Below are positions 47,081-58,002 of a DNA stretch of 64,000 nt, piece by piece; positions within the stretch are counted from its first letter, which is position 1, and each line of letters opens with the position of its first letter. The DNA lies in contig CM075938.1 in the NCBI GenBank assembly GCA_038030265.1, positions 14,113,009 through 14,177,008 of the forward strand, given 5' to 3'. The notes below the pieces were generated by a model that saw only the letters and a program-made list of their open reading frames with translations, made no database searches and was not told the DNA's origin. Made by a program: the position numbers and the translations under genes. Origin of the DNA: Corythucha ciliata. Lineage: Eukaryota > Arthropoda > Insecta > Hemiptera > Tingidae.

Positions 47081-49300
47081 TAAAAGTGTTGTTCTTGGGT
47101 CAAATCCACGGCTTAAGTTCAGAAAAAGCGTCAATTCGAGGATAGAGTAACGAAAAATCGCTCATTCGAGCTTAAATAGAGCTCCTGTGCTGTTTTTGCG
47201 GTAACTCTGCGGCTTACAGGTAGGAAATGTGCTAATATCAGCAGCTAAAACTGCGGAAAAGCTCTTATTTGTGGTTAAAATTGTGTGGAAGCGCTTATGT
47301 TCGGTTTTCTTTATCAAATTCGCGGCAAAAATTTAGAAAAAAAACGTCAAATCACAAAAAAAACAAAACAAAAAAAATAGAAAAAGCGTTATTTCTAGGT
47401 TAAACCTAAGAAAAAGCGATAATTCGCGGTTAACACCGAGAAAAAGCAGTAATAGCACGCGACTATAAAATTGAGTGAGCTCGATTGCTAGAACTGCATA
47501 TGTGCTGTTTTCAGTGAGTCGGCGGTTACAATTGGGAAAACATGCTTATTCGTATCTAGTAAAAGTAGCTAATTCACGGCTAAAAGTGTGAAAAAGCGCT
47601 ATTTCGCGGCTAAAAATAAGTAAAAGCGAGCTCGTTTGTGGCTAAAGTTAGAGAAAGAAAGCTCATATTTGGAGCTGAAATTGAGAATTGTTGCAAATTT
47701 TGTAGACCAAATTTGAGAAAGGATTTTTAAAAAATAAATCGACGATAACGCTATTGTGCTGTTCTTGGGGTAAGAAAATGGCTAAAAGTTTTGACAACAG
47801 CCTAATAATTGTGGCTTAAATTTTGTAAAATCGCTCGTACGTGGTTTAAATTGTGTAGAAGTGCTAACAATGTGCTGTTCAGTTTGGGGTCAAATTCGCG
47901 GCAGAAATGGAGAAGAAACGGTAATCCATGGCCTAAATGGAGAAAAAGCGTTAATTCGTGGCTAAAATTGAGAAAAATCGCTAATCACGGTTCATAGAAG
48001 CTCTTTTACGGCTAAAATTAAGAAAAAATGCTGTTGTGCTGTTTTTGCGGCAAGTCTGTGTAGCAGTTTAGAAAACGCGCTAATATCAACGGCTAAAACT
48101 GAGAAAAAGCTCTCATTCGTGGTTAAAATTGTGTGAAAGCGCTAACGTTTGGTTCTTGGGTCAAGTCCGAGGAAAAAAATAGACGAAAAAAACGTCAATT
48201 CACGAAAAAATCAAGAAAAAACGTTATTATGAGGTTAAAACTAAGAAAAAGCGATAATTTGCCGTTAAAACTGAGAAAAAGCGCTAATATCAAGTTTTTC
48301 TAGCTCCGTGCGCGTCTAAATATTAAGAAAGCACGCTTGCTAGAAGAGCATATTTGCTATTCTTGCAGCGAGTCCGAGGCTAAAATTGATAAAAAGTGCT
48401 AATTCGTGACTGAAAGTGTAAAAAAATAGACAATTCGTAGTTTAAAAAAAAATGAGAAAAAGTTCTAATTTGCGGGTAAAAAATTGAGAAAATGCGCCAA
48501 TTCGCGGTTTCTTGTTGCATCTTCTATCGAACAAATTAGGAAGAGCCCTAAAAAAAAAAAGAAATTGAGTAAAACGCTATTAAGACGTTTATGGGGTAAG
48601 ATCATGGCAAACAGTTTGGAAAACGCACTATGATACTTGCGGCTAAAATTGAGTTGAAAGCGCTTATAATCTGCTGTTGTTGGGGTCAAGTCCACGGCAG
48701 AAATGTATAAAAAACCGCTAGTTCATGGCCAAAATGGAGAAAAAGCGCTAATGCGTGGCTAAAATGAAGAAAAAGCGCCCTTTTATGGCTAAAATTGAGA
48801 GGAAAAAATGGTAATCTTCTGTTTTTATATAGCTGTTTATTGCAGTGTAGTGCTGCTTGTTGCTCTAGGTTAAAACTGAGAAAAATCTCTCATTCGTCGC
48901 TAAATTGTATAAGAGTGCTAATGTGTGGTTCTTGGGACAAAACGCAAATTCATGGCCAAAATTGGAAAAAAAATTGCTAATTATTGACTAAAAGTTTGAA
49001 AAATAGCCAATTCATGGTTAAAACTGAAAAAAGCGCTAATTTGTGGGTACAAATTGAGAAAGAGCGCTCGTTCGCTGTTAGTTAGGTCAGAGAAAAAGTG
49101 CAAATTGCAAAATGAAAATTCGTGGCTGAAATTGAGAAAATGCGCTAATTTGCAGTTTCTTTGATGCAATTTCTATAGACCACACTTGAAAACAGTGCTC
49201 ATCTTGGTTTTTTGGATGCCGTTTCCACGGCTAAATTTGAGAAAAAACGCTAATTTGCAGAATTGTGCTATTCTCGGAGCAAGACTGTTGTTAAAATATG
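47080..49300. repeat. 2.2-kb ~30-bp repeat array with higher-order spacers
   Basis: Units read GCTAATTCGCGGCTAAAATT plus GAGAAAAA. Every 100-300 bp the array is interrupted by a related spacer of the type TGTGCTGTTCTTGGGGTCAA followed by GTCCGCGGC (about 47185, 47505, 47755, 47870, 48030, 48145, 48350, 48670, 48920, 49260). This gives a higher-order organisation. No protein-coding feature. Confidence 0.85.
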
Positions 49301-49741
49301 AAGAATAAGCGCGATTAAACGGTAGAGGCCTTCTGGCTCGGGAGGAGGCCTCTGGCTACGTTCTCTGAAACGTTTGGGAGGTGGCTTGTGAAAACGAGCC
49401 AAAACGCCTAGAAACGTCAAAAATCCCCTCAATCAAAGCCTCTACTTTCTTCGCCTTGAAGAATTCTCGCGTTGGTTAGCCAGCAAAATCGAAGGTCCTC
49501 CCCCCTACCCCTGCAACCACCAATGCTATAGATTTTTCGTGCAAGAAAAGGCACACTGACCCTTAAAATTGTACGTTCTTCAGTAAAATTAAATTGCACA
49601 GTCCAAAAACTGGTTCATTTGATAATTTTCACCCAAAAACAAGTTCTGATCTCTCTAATAACGGAAAATTTGATCCTAGAATGTGTTATTTTTTCATTTA
49701 AAAAAAACTCGAAATTGCAGCTCTGAATTTACTGGGTCTAT

Positions 49742-49745
<4 letters not shown>
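49301..49745. other. Non-coding DNA between arrays, nothing recognised
   Basis: Contains an inverted-repeat-like pair of GGCCTCTGGCT/GGCCTTCTGGCT near 49330-49355 but no gene. Confidence 0.3.
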
Positions 49746-49791
<46 letters not shown>

Positions 49792-49950
49792 GCATTTATT
49801 TAATGTACAACTTATAAACGTTTCTGCAAACATATTTACACACAAATGCTACGGTTCCCTTTTAAGCACGCTTGTGATGGGAACCGGGAAATGCGCTGCA
49901 ATTTGCGTTTTAACCCTGACGTAGGCTTTAGATTACAGACTCGTTGGGAT
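49746..49950 (-). mobile_element. Retroinserted 3' end with a long poly(A) tail
   Basis: A run of about 43 T at 49746-49788 is a poly(A) tail on the minus strand. Just upstream of it on that strand is AAATAAATGCG, a polyadenylation signal at the right distance. The inserted body seems short (perhaps to 49950) and I cannot identify its source. Confidence 0.55.
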
Positions 49951-50720
49951 TTCCGGGTGTCGGTCCACCACTGACTGGGAATCTAATGCTTTTAAAACGG
50001 CCACACGAATTTTCTGTGGTGACGCGGCACAATATGCCAACAAATGTGAATTGCAAAATCGTCCTTTGGCGACAAAGAATGGCTAAACTGACCATTCGCG
50101 CCTTTAAAATGGTCAAACAGCCTGCTGAATTTTGCCTCGAAAAAATCTAACTTGATTATTTGTGCGCTAAAAATAGCAAACTGGCGGTTTTCGCTCTAAA
50201 AATGTCCAAGCTGACTTTTAAGAGTTTTAAGAATGAATCGACTTACAACTTGTGCCCTGAAATTGCCTGAACAGATTATTGCTGCTCCAAAAATGGCAGG
50301 CAAAATCATCCGTGCGCTAAAATTGGCAAGACTGACGCGCTTCTCGCCTTGACTTGGCGTATTACTATTTACGCCCTGTAAATGACAAAACTGATTCTAT
50401 GCGCCCTTGGCCAGACTGGGCATTCAAGCCAAAAAATCGGCCAAACATTTATATCAACCCTAAAAAGAGCCAAACTGACAATTTGAGCTTTGAAAATACC
50501 CAAACAGACGATTCCGTACCATGAAAACGGTGAAACTGGACCATTCACACCTGGAAAATGGCTGAATTGGCAATTCCCGCTCTAAAAACGGCATAACATG
50601 TCCGTTCGGACCCTAAAACGGCCTAAGTGAGCCTTCACGCCTTAAAAATGTCTAAATTGACCATTCGTGCACTAAAAATACCAAAACAGGCTATTAACGC
50701 CTTAAAAATGGCATACTATC
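49950..50720. repeat. Repeat array of TAAAAATGGCCAAACTGACN type units
   Basis: About 25 diverged units, each with a run of A after CCTA or GCTA, then GGCAAACTGAC and CATTCGCGC, with a period of roughly 30 bp. This family is different from those elsewhere but keeps the same spacing of A/T tracts. Confidence 0.75.
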
Positions 50721-52140
50721 GTACTAGCAATTCACACTTCATTTAAATTTCTCAGTTTCCTGGGGCTTTTCCGGAGTCAACTTGAAACACGGGACTCGAA
50801 AGCACATCGAGCGCTTGGATGGGGCTTAAAAGTCCCCTCCCCCCTCCATGGATTCATGCCTGCCACTGACGTTGGCTCTTTAAGCAGGAAACTGTCAAAT
50901 CTCGCCATCAGAGTCAAACGTGTTCAGCTGGAAGTCCGCGAGGAAGACGCAGAGAGACACCCGAGGTGTTATTGTAACGACAGTCCTGAAGGCCAAGGAT
51001 TAAGAGCTTCGACGCACGCGCGGACCTCGCTGATGAGCCGCTTCCGACTTGATCAAATCGGCCGGAACCAACGGCAACAACATCGCAAACCGCTCATTTT
51101 GTGCCCGATTAAACGGATGAGTTATGGTCCGGGCCGACGGCATTTCACATTTGACCATTCTTCCGAGGGACTCATAGACCGCATCCGGCTTGGTCCATAG
51201 AAAGTCCTCTACGACTGTATCATTTTCGTGGTAGCGGGCAATTTCAAAAAAGACCTTTCGAAATTGAACGAAACGGTATCAAGAGGGTTCACGTCACGGT
51301 TGATCCGAAAATCGAAACTGATTTTTTGATCAAACGAGTCATTGAAGGGGGTCTAACCGTTATGGCACCATTTTTGGCCATTTTCGCACGTTTTCATGGA
51401 CAGTACAAATTTTCCTGGAGATGGTGGCCCTCAATTGACAGCCATGAAGTCCGAATGTGTCTAATTTTTGCGGACCCAGTGAGCACCCGTGGGAATGGCT
51501 GGAGAGCACGTCAACGACAATGGGCGAGGGTATTTTGAAGCGTGGCCTCGCCCTGTGTCACGCAGGGACACGTGAATCCCTTGAATATTTGCGTATCTTG
51601 AAAGAAAATGCTCCTCCTTATTTAATAATTTTTAAAAATTATTAATTAGTATTATAAAATTATAGGTATATACATACAATATAATTTTGTAATTTGGAAA
51701 CCCCTCCCTAGAAAAAGTCCTGGGCACACCACTGAAGGAAAGAATGCATCGCGAATCACTCAAAAGGGCCACTCTAGGTCTATGAGTAGAGAAAACATGA
51801 CCCAAATCAACAACCACGGAAATCACTCATTTTTGGACGATGTTTGTGGCCGATGGTGTTTGGGAGGTGGGTTCGATTTATTATTATTATTTTTTGCGAA
51901 AGTGACGTTGACTCAAGCTGGAGGGGGGCTGGACCCCCTGTGGCACCCTTTTGGATCCACGACTGATCCTTTTCATATGGCGTTTTCCATTTGCACAAAA
52001 TTCAGCTCTGGAGGCGAGCATTTCCACCCGTCTTCTCCGTTGCCACGTGCGGACCCACACCTATCAGGGCCCGGGGCGGATATTTCCAAGAGGCCCCTAA
52101 GTCTCCGTATAAACAAGAAATATAATTTTTACTTAGCCTT
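50721..52140. other. Non-repetitive region, fragmentary repeats, no gene assigned
   Basis: Longest open frames (plus strand 50856-51200; minus strand about 51000-51240) show no family features. At 51978-52045 lies part of the foldback family seen at 3439-3580. At 52045-52110 is a copy of the short dispersed repeat (CCTATCAGGGCCCGGGGCGG ... GAGGCCCCTAAGTCTCCGTA). Confidence 0.35.
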
Positions 52141-53900
52141 TTCCTTATTTTAGCCACGACTTACCGCTATTTAAACTTTTCTATCCGCTAAATTAGCACT
52201 TATGACCAGTTTACAACGCGAATTTATCAATTTTAGCCATGAATGAGTGCTTTTTGTCAACTTTACCCGCAAATCAGCGCTTGTTTTCTCAATTTTGGCC
52301 GTGTTTATCTTTGTTATCAATTTCAGCCGCGAATTAGCAGTTTTGCCCCCCCCCCCCAAACCATGAATTTACGCATTTCTCAACTTAAGCAACAAAGTAG
52401 CGTTTTCATCCCGAGAGCGAATGTTTCTTAATTTTCCACGAGATTTGGCGCTCTCCTCAATTTTAGCAGCAAATAAGCAATTTTTTTTTAGCAGGGGATT
52501 ACCACTTTTCTCAGTTTTAGCTGAAAATTAGCGTTTTTCTCAATATTAGCCGCGAAATAGAAGGTTTTCCATAGATTAGGATTTTTTTTGGTTCACCATA
52601 CGCTATGCATAAGCGATTTTTCTCAGTTTCAGCCCGCGCATTAGCGGTTTTTTCACCCATTGCCATAAATTCGCGGTTTTTCTCAATTTCTGCCTCAAAA
52701 GCTGCAACAAAAAGCGCGAATGGCGAATTTGTTAGGTTTTGACGCAAATTAAAATGTTTCTCAGTTTTAGCCGCGAATTAGCACTTTTTCTCAATTCAGG
52801 CTTAAAATTAACTTTTAAAATCTCTTAATTTTGGCCAGACTAATTATTCATTTTCTAAATATTACCCGCAAGTTAGCGGTTTTTTCACTTTATGGCACCG
52901 CATTAGCCATTTTACATTACTTTTAGGTTCAGCTTATCGCTTCTTCTCAATTCTAGCACGTGAATTAGCGTTGTTTTTACTCGTCCAGGTGGTATATGTT
53001 GTTGTCTGTCCACAATAATTGTTTTTATTTCTTTCTTGTTCTTGGTCTAATCGATTTTCTGCCTGTCTAGGCCATCATCAGGACCATTATTAAAATAAAT
53101 TTTCGTGTGTCTTCCACACTCGTTGACTTCCTCTACTTTGAAGTTGTTTATATACTTATAGCCGTGTTTAGCCACAAAGTTGCCTTCAGATTAAGGCGCG
53201 TATTAAATTGTAAATTTCACCACACTTTAAATGAGAATTAGTGATGTTCCTCAATTTTAGAAGTGAATTGGCGCTTTTTCTAAATTTTAGCGTTTCCAAC
53301 CCGTGCATATATTACCGAATTTTTTCAATATTTGCCAAGAATTTACGTTTTTCTCAATTTAAGCTGCAAATTAGCCATTTTTTCCCATTTTTAGCCACGA
53401 ATTAGCACTTTTCCCCAATTTGAACTGAAAAGTAGCGTTTTTCTTAATTGTAGCTGCGCTAATTGGTCATTTTTTTCAATTCTAGCCGCGAATTAGTGAT
53501 TTTCTTCATTTTTATCCGCGAATTAACGTTTTTTCTCACCTATTACCTGCCCATTGCAAATTAGCGATTTGTCTCAATTTGAGCTGGGAATAGCGTTTCA
53601 CGCTAATTTTGCGGCGATTTTGCATCTTTCCCCTTTTTGTACACGCAAATGGGCTTATCCGCGAATCAGCGATTTTTTTTCAATTTTAATCTGGAAGTTG
53701 CAAGACCACGAATAAGTCCGTTTTCGCAGTTACAGACACGAATATTAGCAGCGATTTTTCCAATTTTTTGCTGCGTGAGCAAGTTGCAAATTGCCGATTA
53801 GCATTTTACTGGGCTTTAAGGACGTAATGAAACTGGGGAAACGGTGTAGATATTTTCTCTTTTTAGCCGCGAAATCACCTCGAGATAACGTGAATTTTCT
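52140..53900. repeat. 1.8-kb ~30-bp repeat array (CTCAATTTTAGCCGCGAATT orientation)
   Basis: Dense array of diverged units with GCGTTTTTCTCAATTTTAGC; interrupted at about 52980-53160 by a different sequence that carries a hammerhead motif. A run of 12 C is at 52346-52357. Confidence 0.85.
53043..53086 (-). ncRNA. Hammerhead ribozyme, type I, minimal (Penelope/retrozyme style)
   Basis: On the minus strand: stem I TGGTC (53086-53082) and GACCA (53047-53043), five perfect pairs; core CTGATGA (53081-53075); stem II TGGCC/GGCA with one bulged G around loop TAGACA; GAAA (53059-53056); stem III AATC/GATT with no loop; U16.1 and A17 at 53049-53048, so cleavage is predicted after 53048. All conserved core positions are present. 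The loopless stem III is typical of ribozymes in Penelope-like elements and retrozymes. It sits in a 180-bp segment that interrupts a repeat array. Confidence 0.78.
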
Positions 53901-54350
53901 TAATTCGAACCATCAGAATAGCGCTTTCGAGGGCTTTAATCGAATAATCGGCCCACAGTCTTTACTGTTAGGTCGGATAAACAGAAATTCGTAGAAAATA
54001 GCCAAATCGCTGTCCTACCGTCCAACCTCTTACACATACCTACATCCACCTAAAAATCCTCATTTTTCCGTATTTAAGCTTCTCGGGGAACCCTTCTGAT
54101 AGGGGGCCCGGGGCGGTCCGCCCCCCCTCGCCCCTACCTTGGTACGCTCGCCTCCACAGCTGAATTTTACGCAAATGGAAAACGCCATTTTATGCAAATG
54201 GAAGAGCCTGTGGCGGCTCTGTTCGGCAGTCAAAACGTTGTTGGACGGTCGCCCAATCATAAGCAACCCATTGCAGACAAGCCACATTGTATGCCTACAC
54301 TATTTATATACTTCAATGTGATTGTGATTCACGCCTTTTTCCTCTCCGGC
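53901..54350. other. Mixed repeat fragments, no gene
   Basis: Includes GATAGGGGGCCCGGGGCGG (54096-54114, short dispersed repeat) and two ATTTTA(C/T)GCAAATGGAA copies at 54163-54207 belonging to the 3439-3580 foldback family. Confidence 0.45.
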
Positions 54351-54354
54351 ACAG

Positions 54355-54775
54355 GAAATATGAATTTAATTTTCATCCGAGGAGCAATGATCGTCGAATC
54401 ATTTCAAAACAAAGCCCAGGGAAAACTCTTAGACCTCATCCGCCAGTATTTTAAATCGAATTTAAATCAATCTCTCACTTTGTAATAGAAATAAGTTCCA
54501 CTTCCATATTTTCGAATGAGTCTAACCATTTTTTTTTATAGACGCTCATAAAACTGAAACGTCACGCTTATTTAAAACAGAAGTATGCACGGAAATCTTA
54601 GAGAAAAAACCAGCGCGACGAGAAAATCACTTCACAATTGAAAGACTAATAGATCCCGATTTTGTCTGGAAACCAACCAACTGTCAAATTGAATTCCTCT
54701 ATCGCTGTACTACCAACCTTTTAACTCAGTTTTTTATCATCAGATTTATCTTGAAACACAAGGTGTAATTGAATT
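54355..54775 (+). other. Possible exons of an unrecognised gene
   Basis: After an acceptor (CTCTCCGGCACAG) an open frame reads GNMNLIFIRGAMIVESFQNK to a possible donor at 54481 (GTAATA). A second open stretch, after TTTTTTTATAG at 54541, reads ...ENHFTIERLIDPDFVWKPTN and ends at a stop near 54767. IFIRGAMIV faintly resembles the Sm2 motif of Sm-like proteins, but the rest does not. The phases of the two pieces do not join with the splice sites I considered. No product is proposed. Confidence 0.25.
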
Positions 54776-57700
54776 TTTTTCTAACGATGAGTAAGAGGGG
54801 TGGGGTTGTGAATGACTCAAGGGTAAATTCGTGAAGTTCAAAAAATTAACGTTTTTAACTTTTTAAAGAGAATTTTTCAACGGCATGATGCACATTTTAA
54901 TAATTTATCAATTTCTTTTCTTTATAATCGCTATTCCCATGGCATTTCATTCAACCTTTCACCCCATAAGGGGGAAGTTGTTGCACTGAATAAACAAATC
55001 AAATTGTATTAAATTTCTAATTGCGATAAAATGTGCGTAATTATAAAAGCTGAATGTTATATACATACGCAAAATCATTGGAAATATCAAAATTACGCCA
55101 ACAAAGCACACTTTGCCTCTTGGAAATACGTAAACAAGTGACGCCAAGGATATTGAACCGCGCTATACGCAAGGATCCGTTTCATTTTGTATTATTACAA
55201 GACTTATTAAATGTGGGCGCCAGTTCTTGGCGTTGTTCAGTCGCCGGGGACTTAGGAGGGAGAGAATGAATTACTCACGTAACGTAGAAATTGACGGCGT
55301 TTTTTCGTCATGATGTTAATAGAATGGTATCAATCGAACTAAAAAATAAATTGCGTATTAAAAAAAAAAGTCAACAACGAACAAGGCGAAAGAATTCGGC
55401 TTATCTGACGGTCTTGCGTCTTTACGGTCTCAGGTGTGGTTGATTTATTGAATGTTTCCCCAATATCGTGCAAAAATAAACAATGTGTCACCGAAAGGGA
55501 AAAGCGTGGTTGTATTTTTTGCGTATACGTGTACCCCACTCCCAAAAAAAATTCCGAATTACCCTGATTTGTCTCACGGGAACGATCTCCTTGCAGTAAG
55601 CAGCGTCCATTGTAGGGGGGGGGGGGAGATCCTGTCTCTTATGAAGGCCCGAATTGTGGGTGGGCCTAACTGGAACTGGACGGAAAAACTGGAGGATAAA
55701 TCAGAGCACTCCCCGCTCCCTCTTCCAGAGACATCTCATACTCCCTTTTCCATTATTCCACGAAGAACTTTGAGTAAAACTGGATTTATAGTCATGAACT
55801 GTGTTTTCCCGGGTTGATTCATTAGTCTAAACTTTTTGTTTAAGGTACTGTGATAATGTTTTCTTTAATTCTCTTATTTTCTAATTAAATTAACTGAAGG
55901 CTCGGATTGTTTTCGAGAGCTGAGCTTTTTATAAACAAGGCTTATGTTATAGCTCTTGATTTCACACATAAGTTCCGCAAGTCCTCCAAAACATTACTCA
56001 GGCTCCCTTGCTTTGTTTTCTTTTCCATGGAGCAAGGCCCACAAGTTAAAGCCGGTTTTGTGCGGAACTGCGTAAGAGTCAACTTCGCCAGAAGCCACCC
56101 CTTTTTGTTCGTCAAGTTCACTCGAACGTGCAGAATTCCCTTTCCCCCTCTCTAAATTTGTGTATTTTTCAGCATATTCGATAATAAAACGCAATTTTTG
56201 GTTCATAAAAATGGCCGGCATTGACTAAAACTAAAAAAAAAAAAAAAAATGAGAATATAGCGTATTAAGACCTCAGTTTGACGGTACTCGCGTTAATGCC
56301 AGCATTTTTTAATACTTAATATGGCGCATATAATAGTGCGAGATGTCGCCTATTTGAACGACAAGCAATGAGTGCGCTACATTATAATAACGTTAACTTA
56401 CATTGTAAATGAAAAAATTGCCTCGTCGGTATGGCATAAGGCACTGGGTGGCTTTTAAGGCTTTACTGAAGGGGTTGATACCCCGAATCACCTACCCTAC
56501 TATAAGACTCGTTTTTAGTGAAAGTAGTAGGGGTGGGAGTTGAAGTTTATGTTTTCATCGATCGAATAAATAGGACCTTCGTCTCTTTTCGTGTCTATCC
56601 TTTTAATTTTTTCCCCCCTTTAATTTTTACGGTTCTACTTATTAATTAAATCGGGAAAATTGAAGCTCCCAGGATCGTGCGACGTTATTTCTACTGGCCG
56701 ATTAAGCAATGGTCCCCTTGCCACGAAATTATAAAAAAAAAAAAAAACCTGAAAGAGCAAGGCACTGACTATAGTCTCAGAAGGTTAATAAGCTAGCTGC
56801 TTCTGGGGGAATTGTTTACGGACGCGGATTGGCAGGGGGAGGGTTAAGTTATATTCACGTATACAATACAGTAGAGGCACCCAACCACCATCGAGCCAAG
56901 GGGAGCCGCTAAACTGGTATAACCCCTCTCCCCCCTCGTCCAAAACTACATGCGTGGACTAACTAACTAAACACTAAACCCGCTTTAACTGTAGACATAG
57001 GTAGTCTAATAAGTGGACGTGCGGGGGAAAATTGTTAATTTTAAACCAGAAACAGGCAATTTGCTACCAGAGAGAGCCATTCGACCATGAGAACCTGAGC
57101 CGACACTATTTGGACAGCGTGACCTCAACCGCTGCGCACACAAAGATTGCAAAATTCGTAGTTTTCAGTAAAAAAAAACAGAAAAAAAAAACGTGATTCT
57201 TCGCTAAAGCAAGGGATGTGGTTGACCATCCACCAAAAAAGGCATTACATTTCGCCCCCGTTGGTATACATACACGAATCAAGAGAGAAAGTTTGGGCTT
57301 TTGCGTCAATTTAGACTTGGGCGATCGGCTTGTTTGAGCCCTAAAATAGAAAAATGTGCATTGAAATCAACGTATTGACTCCAGAACCGGACCGTACCAG
57401 TTCGACTTAGAAACTTGGAATTTCGCCCCTTAAGTTCCAAAACACCCAAGGGCTGTATACCTCGGACGCTATCTCAATGCATATAAAGTCACGGCGTCTG
57501 ATTTTTACAACTGAGAATCCCACTCAACCCTCTACTATAGTCAATGGCGGATTTAGTGGTCGTAACAACCGTTACTCTGGTCCACCCCACAAGAATTAAT
57601 GGTTGGGGGAAGGGGGTCATCGTTTCCGTGAAGTCTTAAACGACCTCCAACAGGCCATCACCTTTTCCGGCGCAGGACTGTAGATTGCGTGACCACCACC

Positions 57701-58002
57701 AGCGCGGAAAATACGTGCGACCCCTCAAAACGAGTCAAAGCGGACAAAAACATCGTCGAGTCACAGCAACCCCCCCTCGAGAAACCGTTTCAATTTTCGG
57801 ATTACCCGTGTCGTGAAACTTCCAGGAACAAAAAAAAAACATCAATCAGGAGGGTTAATAGAGCGACTTTTACGATTTTGGGCAATTTTTTCAAAGTGTA
57901 AGGGGCAGAAAATGAGCGTTTTGCGATGTCATTTTGGTTTCGGCTGATTTTCCTGACTCCGAAGCGAGCCATGCGAGGTTCACTTACGCCAGGGCCGTCC
58001 AA
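54776..58002. other. 3.2 kb without a recognised gene
   Basis: AT-rich, with fewer ~30-bp units than elsewhere. Notable bits: runs of 12 G (55615-55626) and A (56232-56249), and another A run near 56727-56746. Short open frames occur on both strands, but none has family features, conserved splice structure or unusual length. Confidence 0.4.

Noticed and set aside
46868..47134. Minus-strand frame considered for the missing calpain N-terminal exon
   Set aside because: It does not resemble calpain N-termini and offers no convincing donor in phase with the first visible exon.
50856..51200. 114-residue plus-strand frame and an overlapping minus-strand open stretch
   Set aside because: No family features, no splice context, moderate length in a GC-richer patch. 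The minus-strand reading (EDFLWTKPDAVYESLG) looks slightly protein-like but stops on both sides; possibly an old element fragment.
57689..57901. Basic 70-residue plus-strand frame
   Set aside because: Polar composition looks protein-like, but there is no recognised family, no splice context and no support from neighbours.
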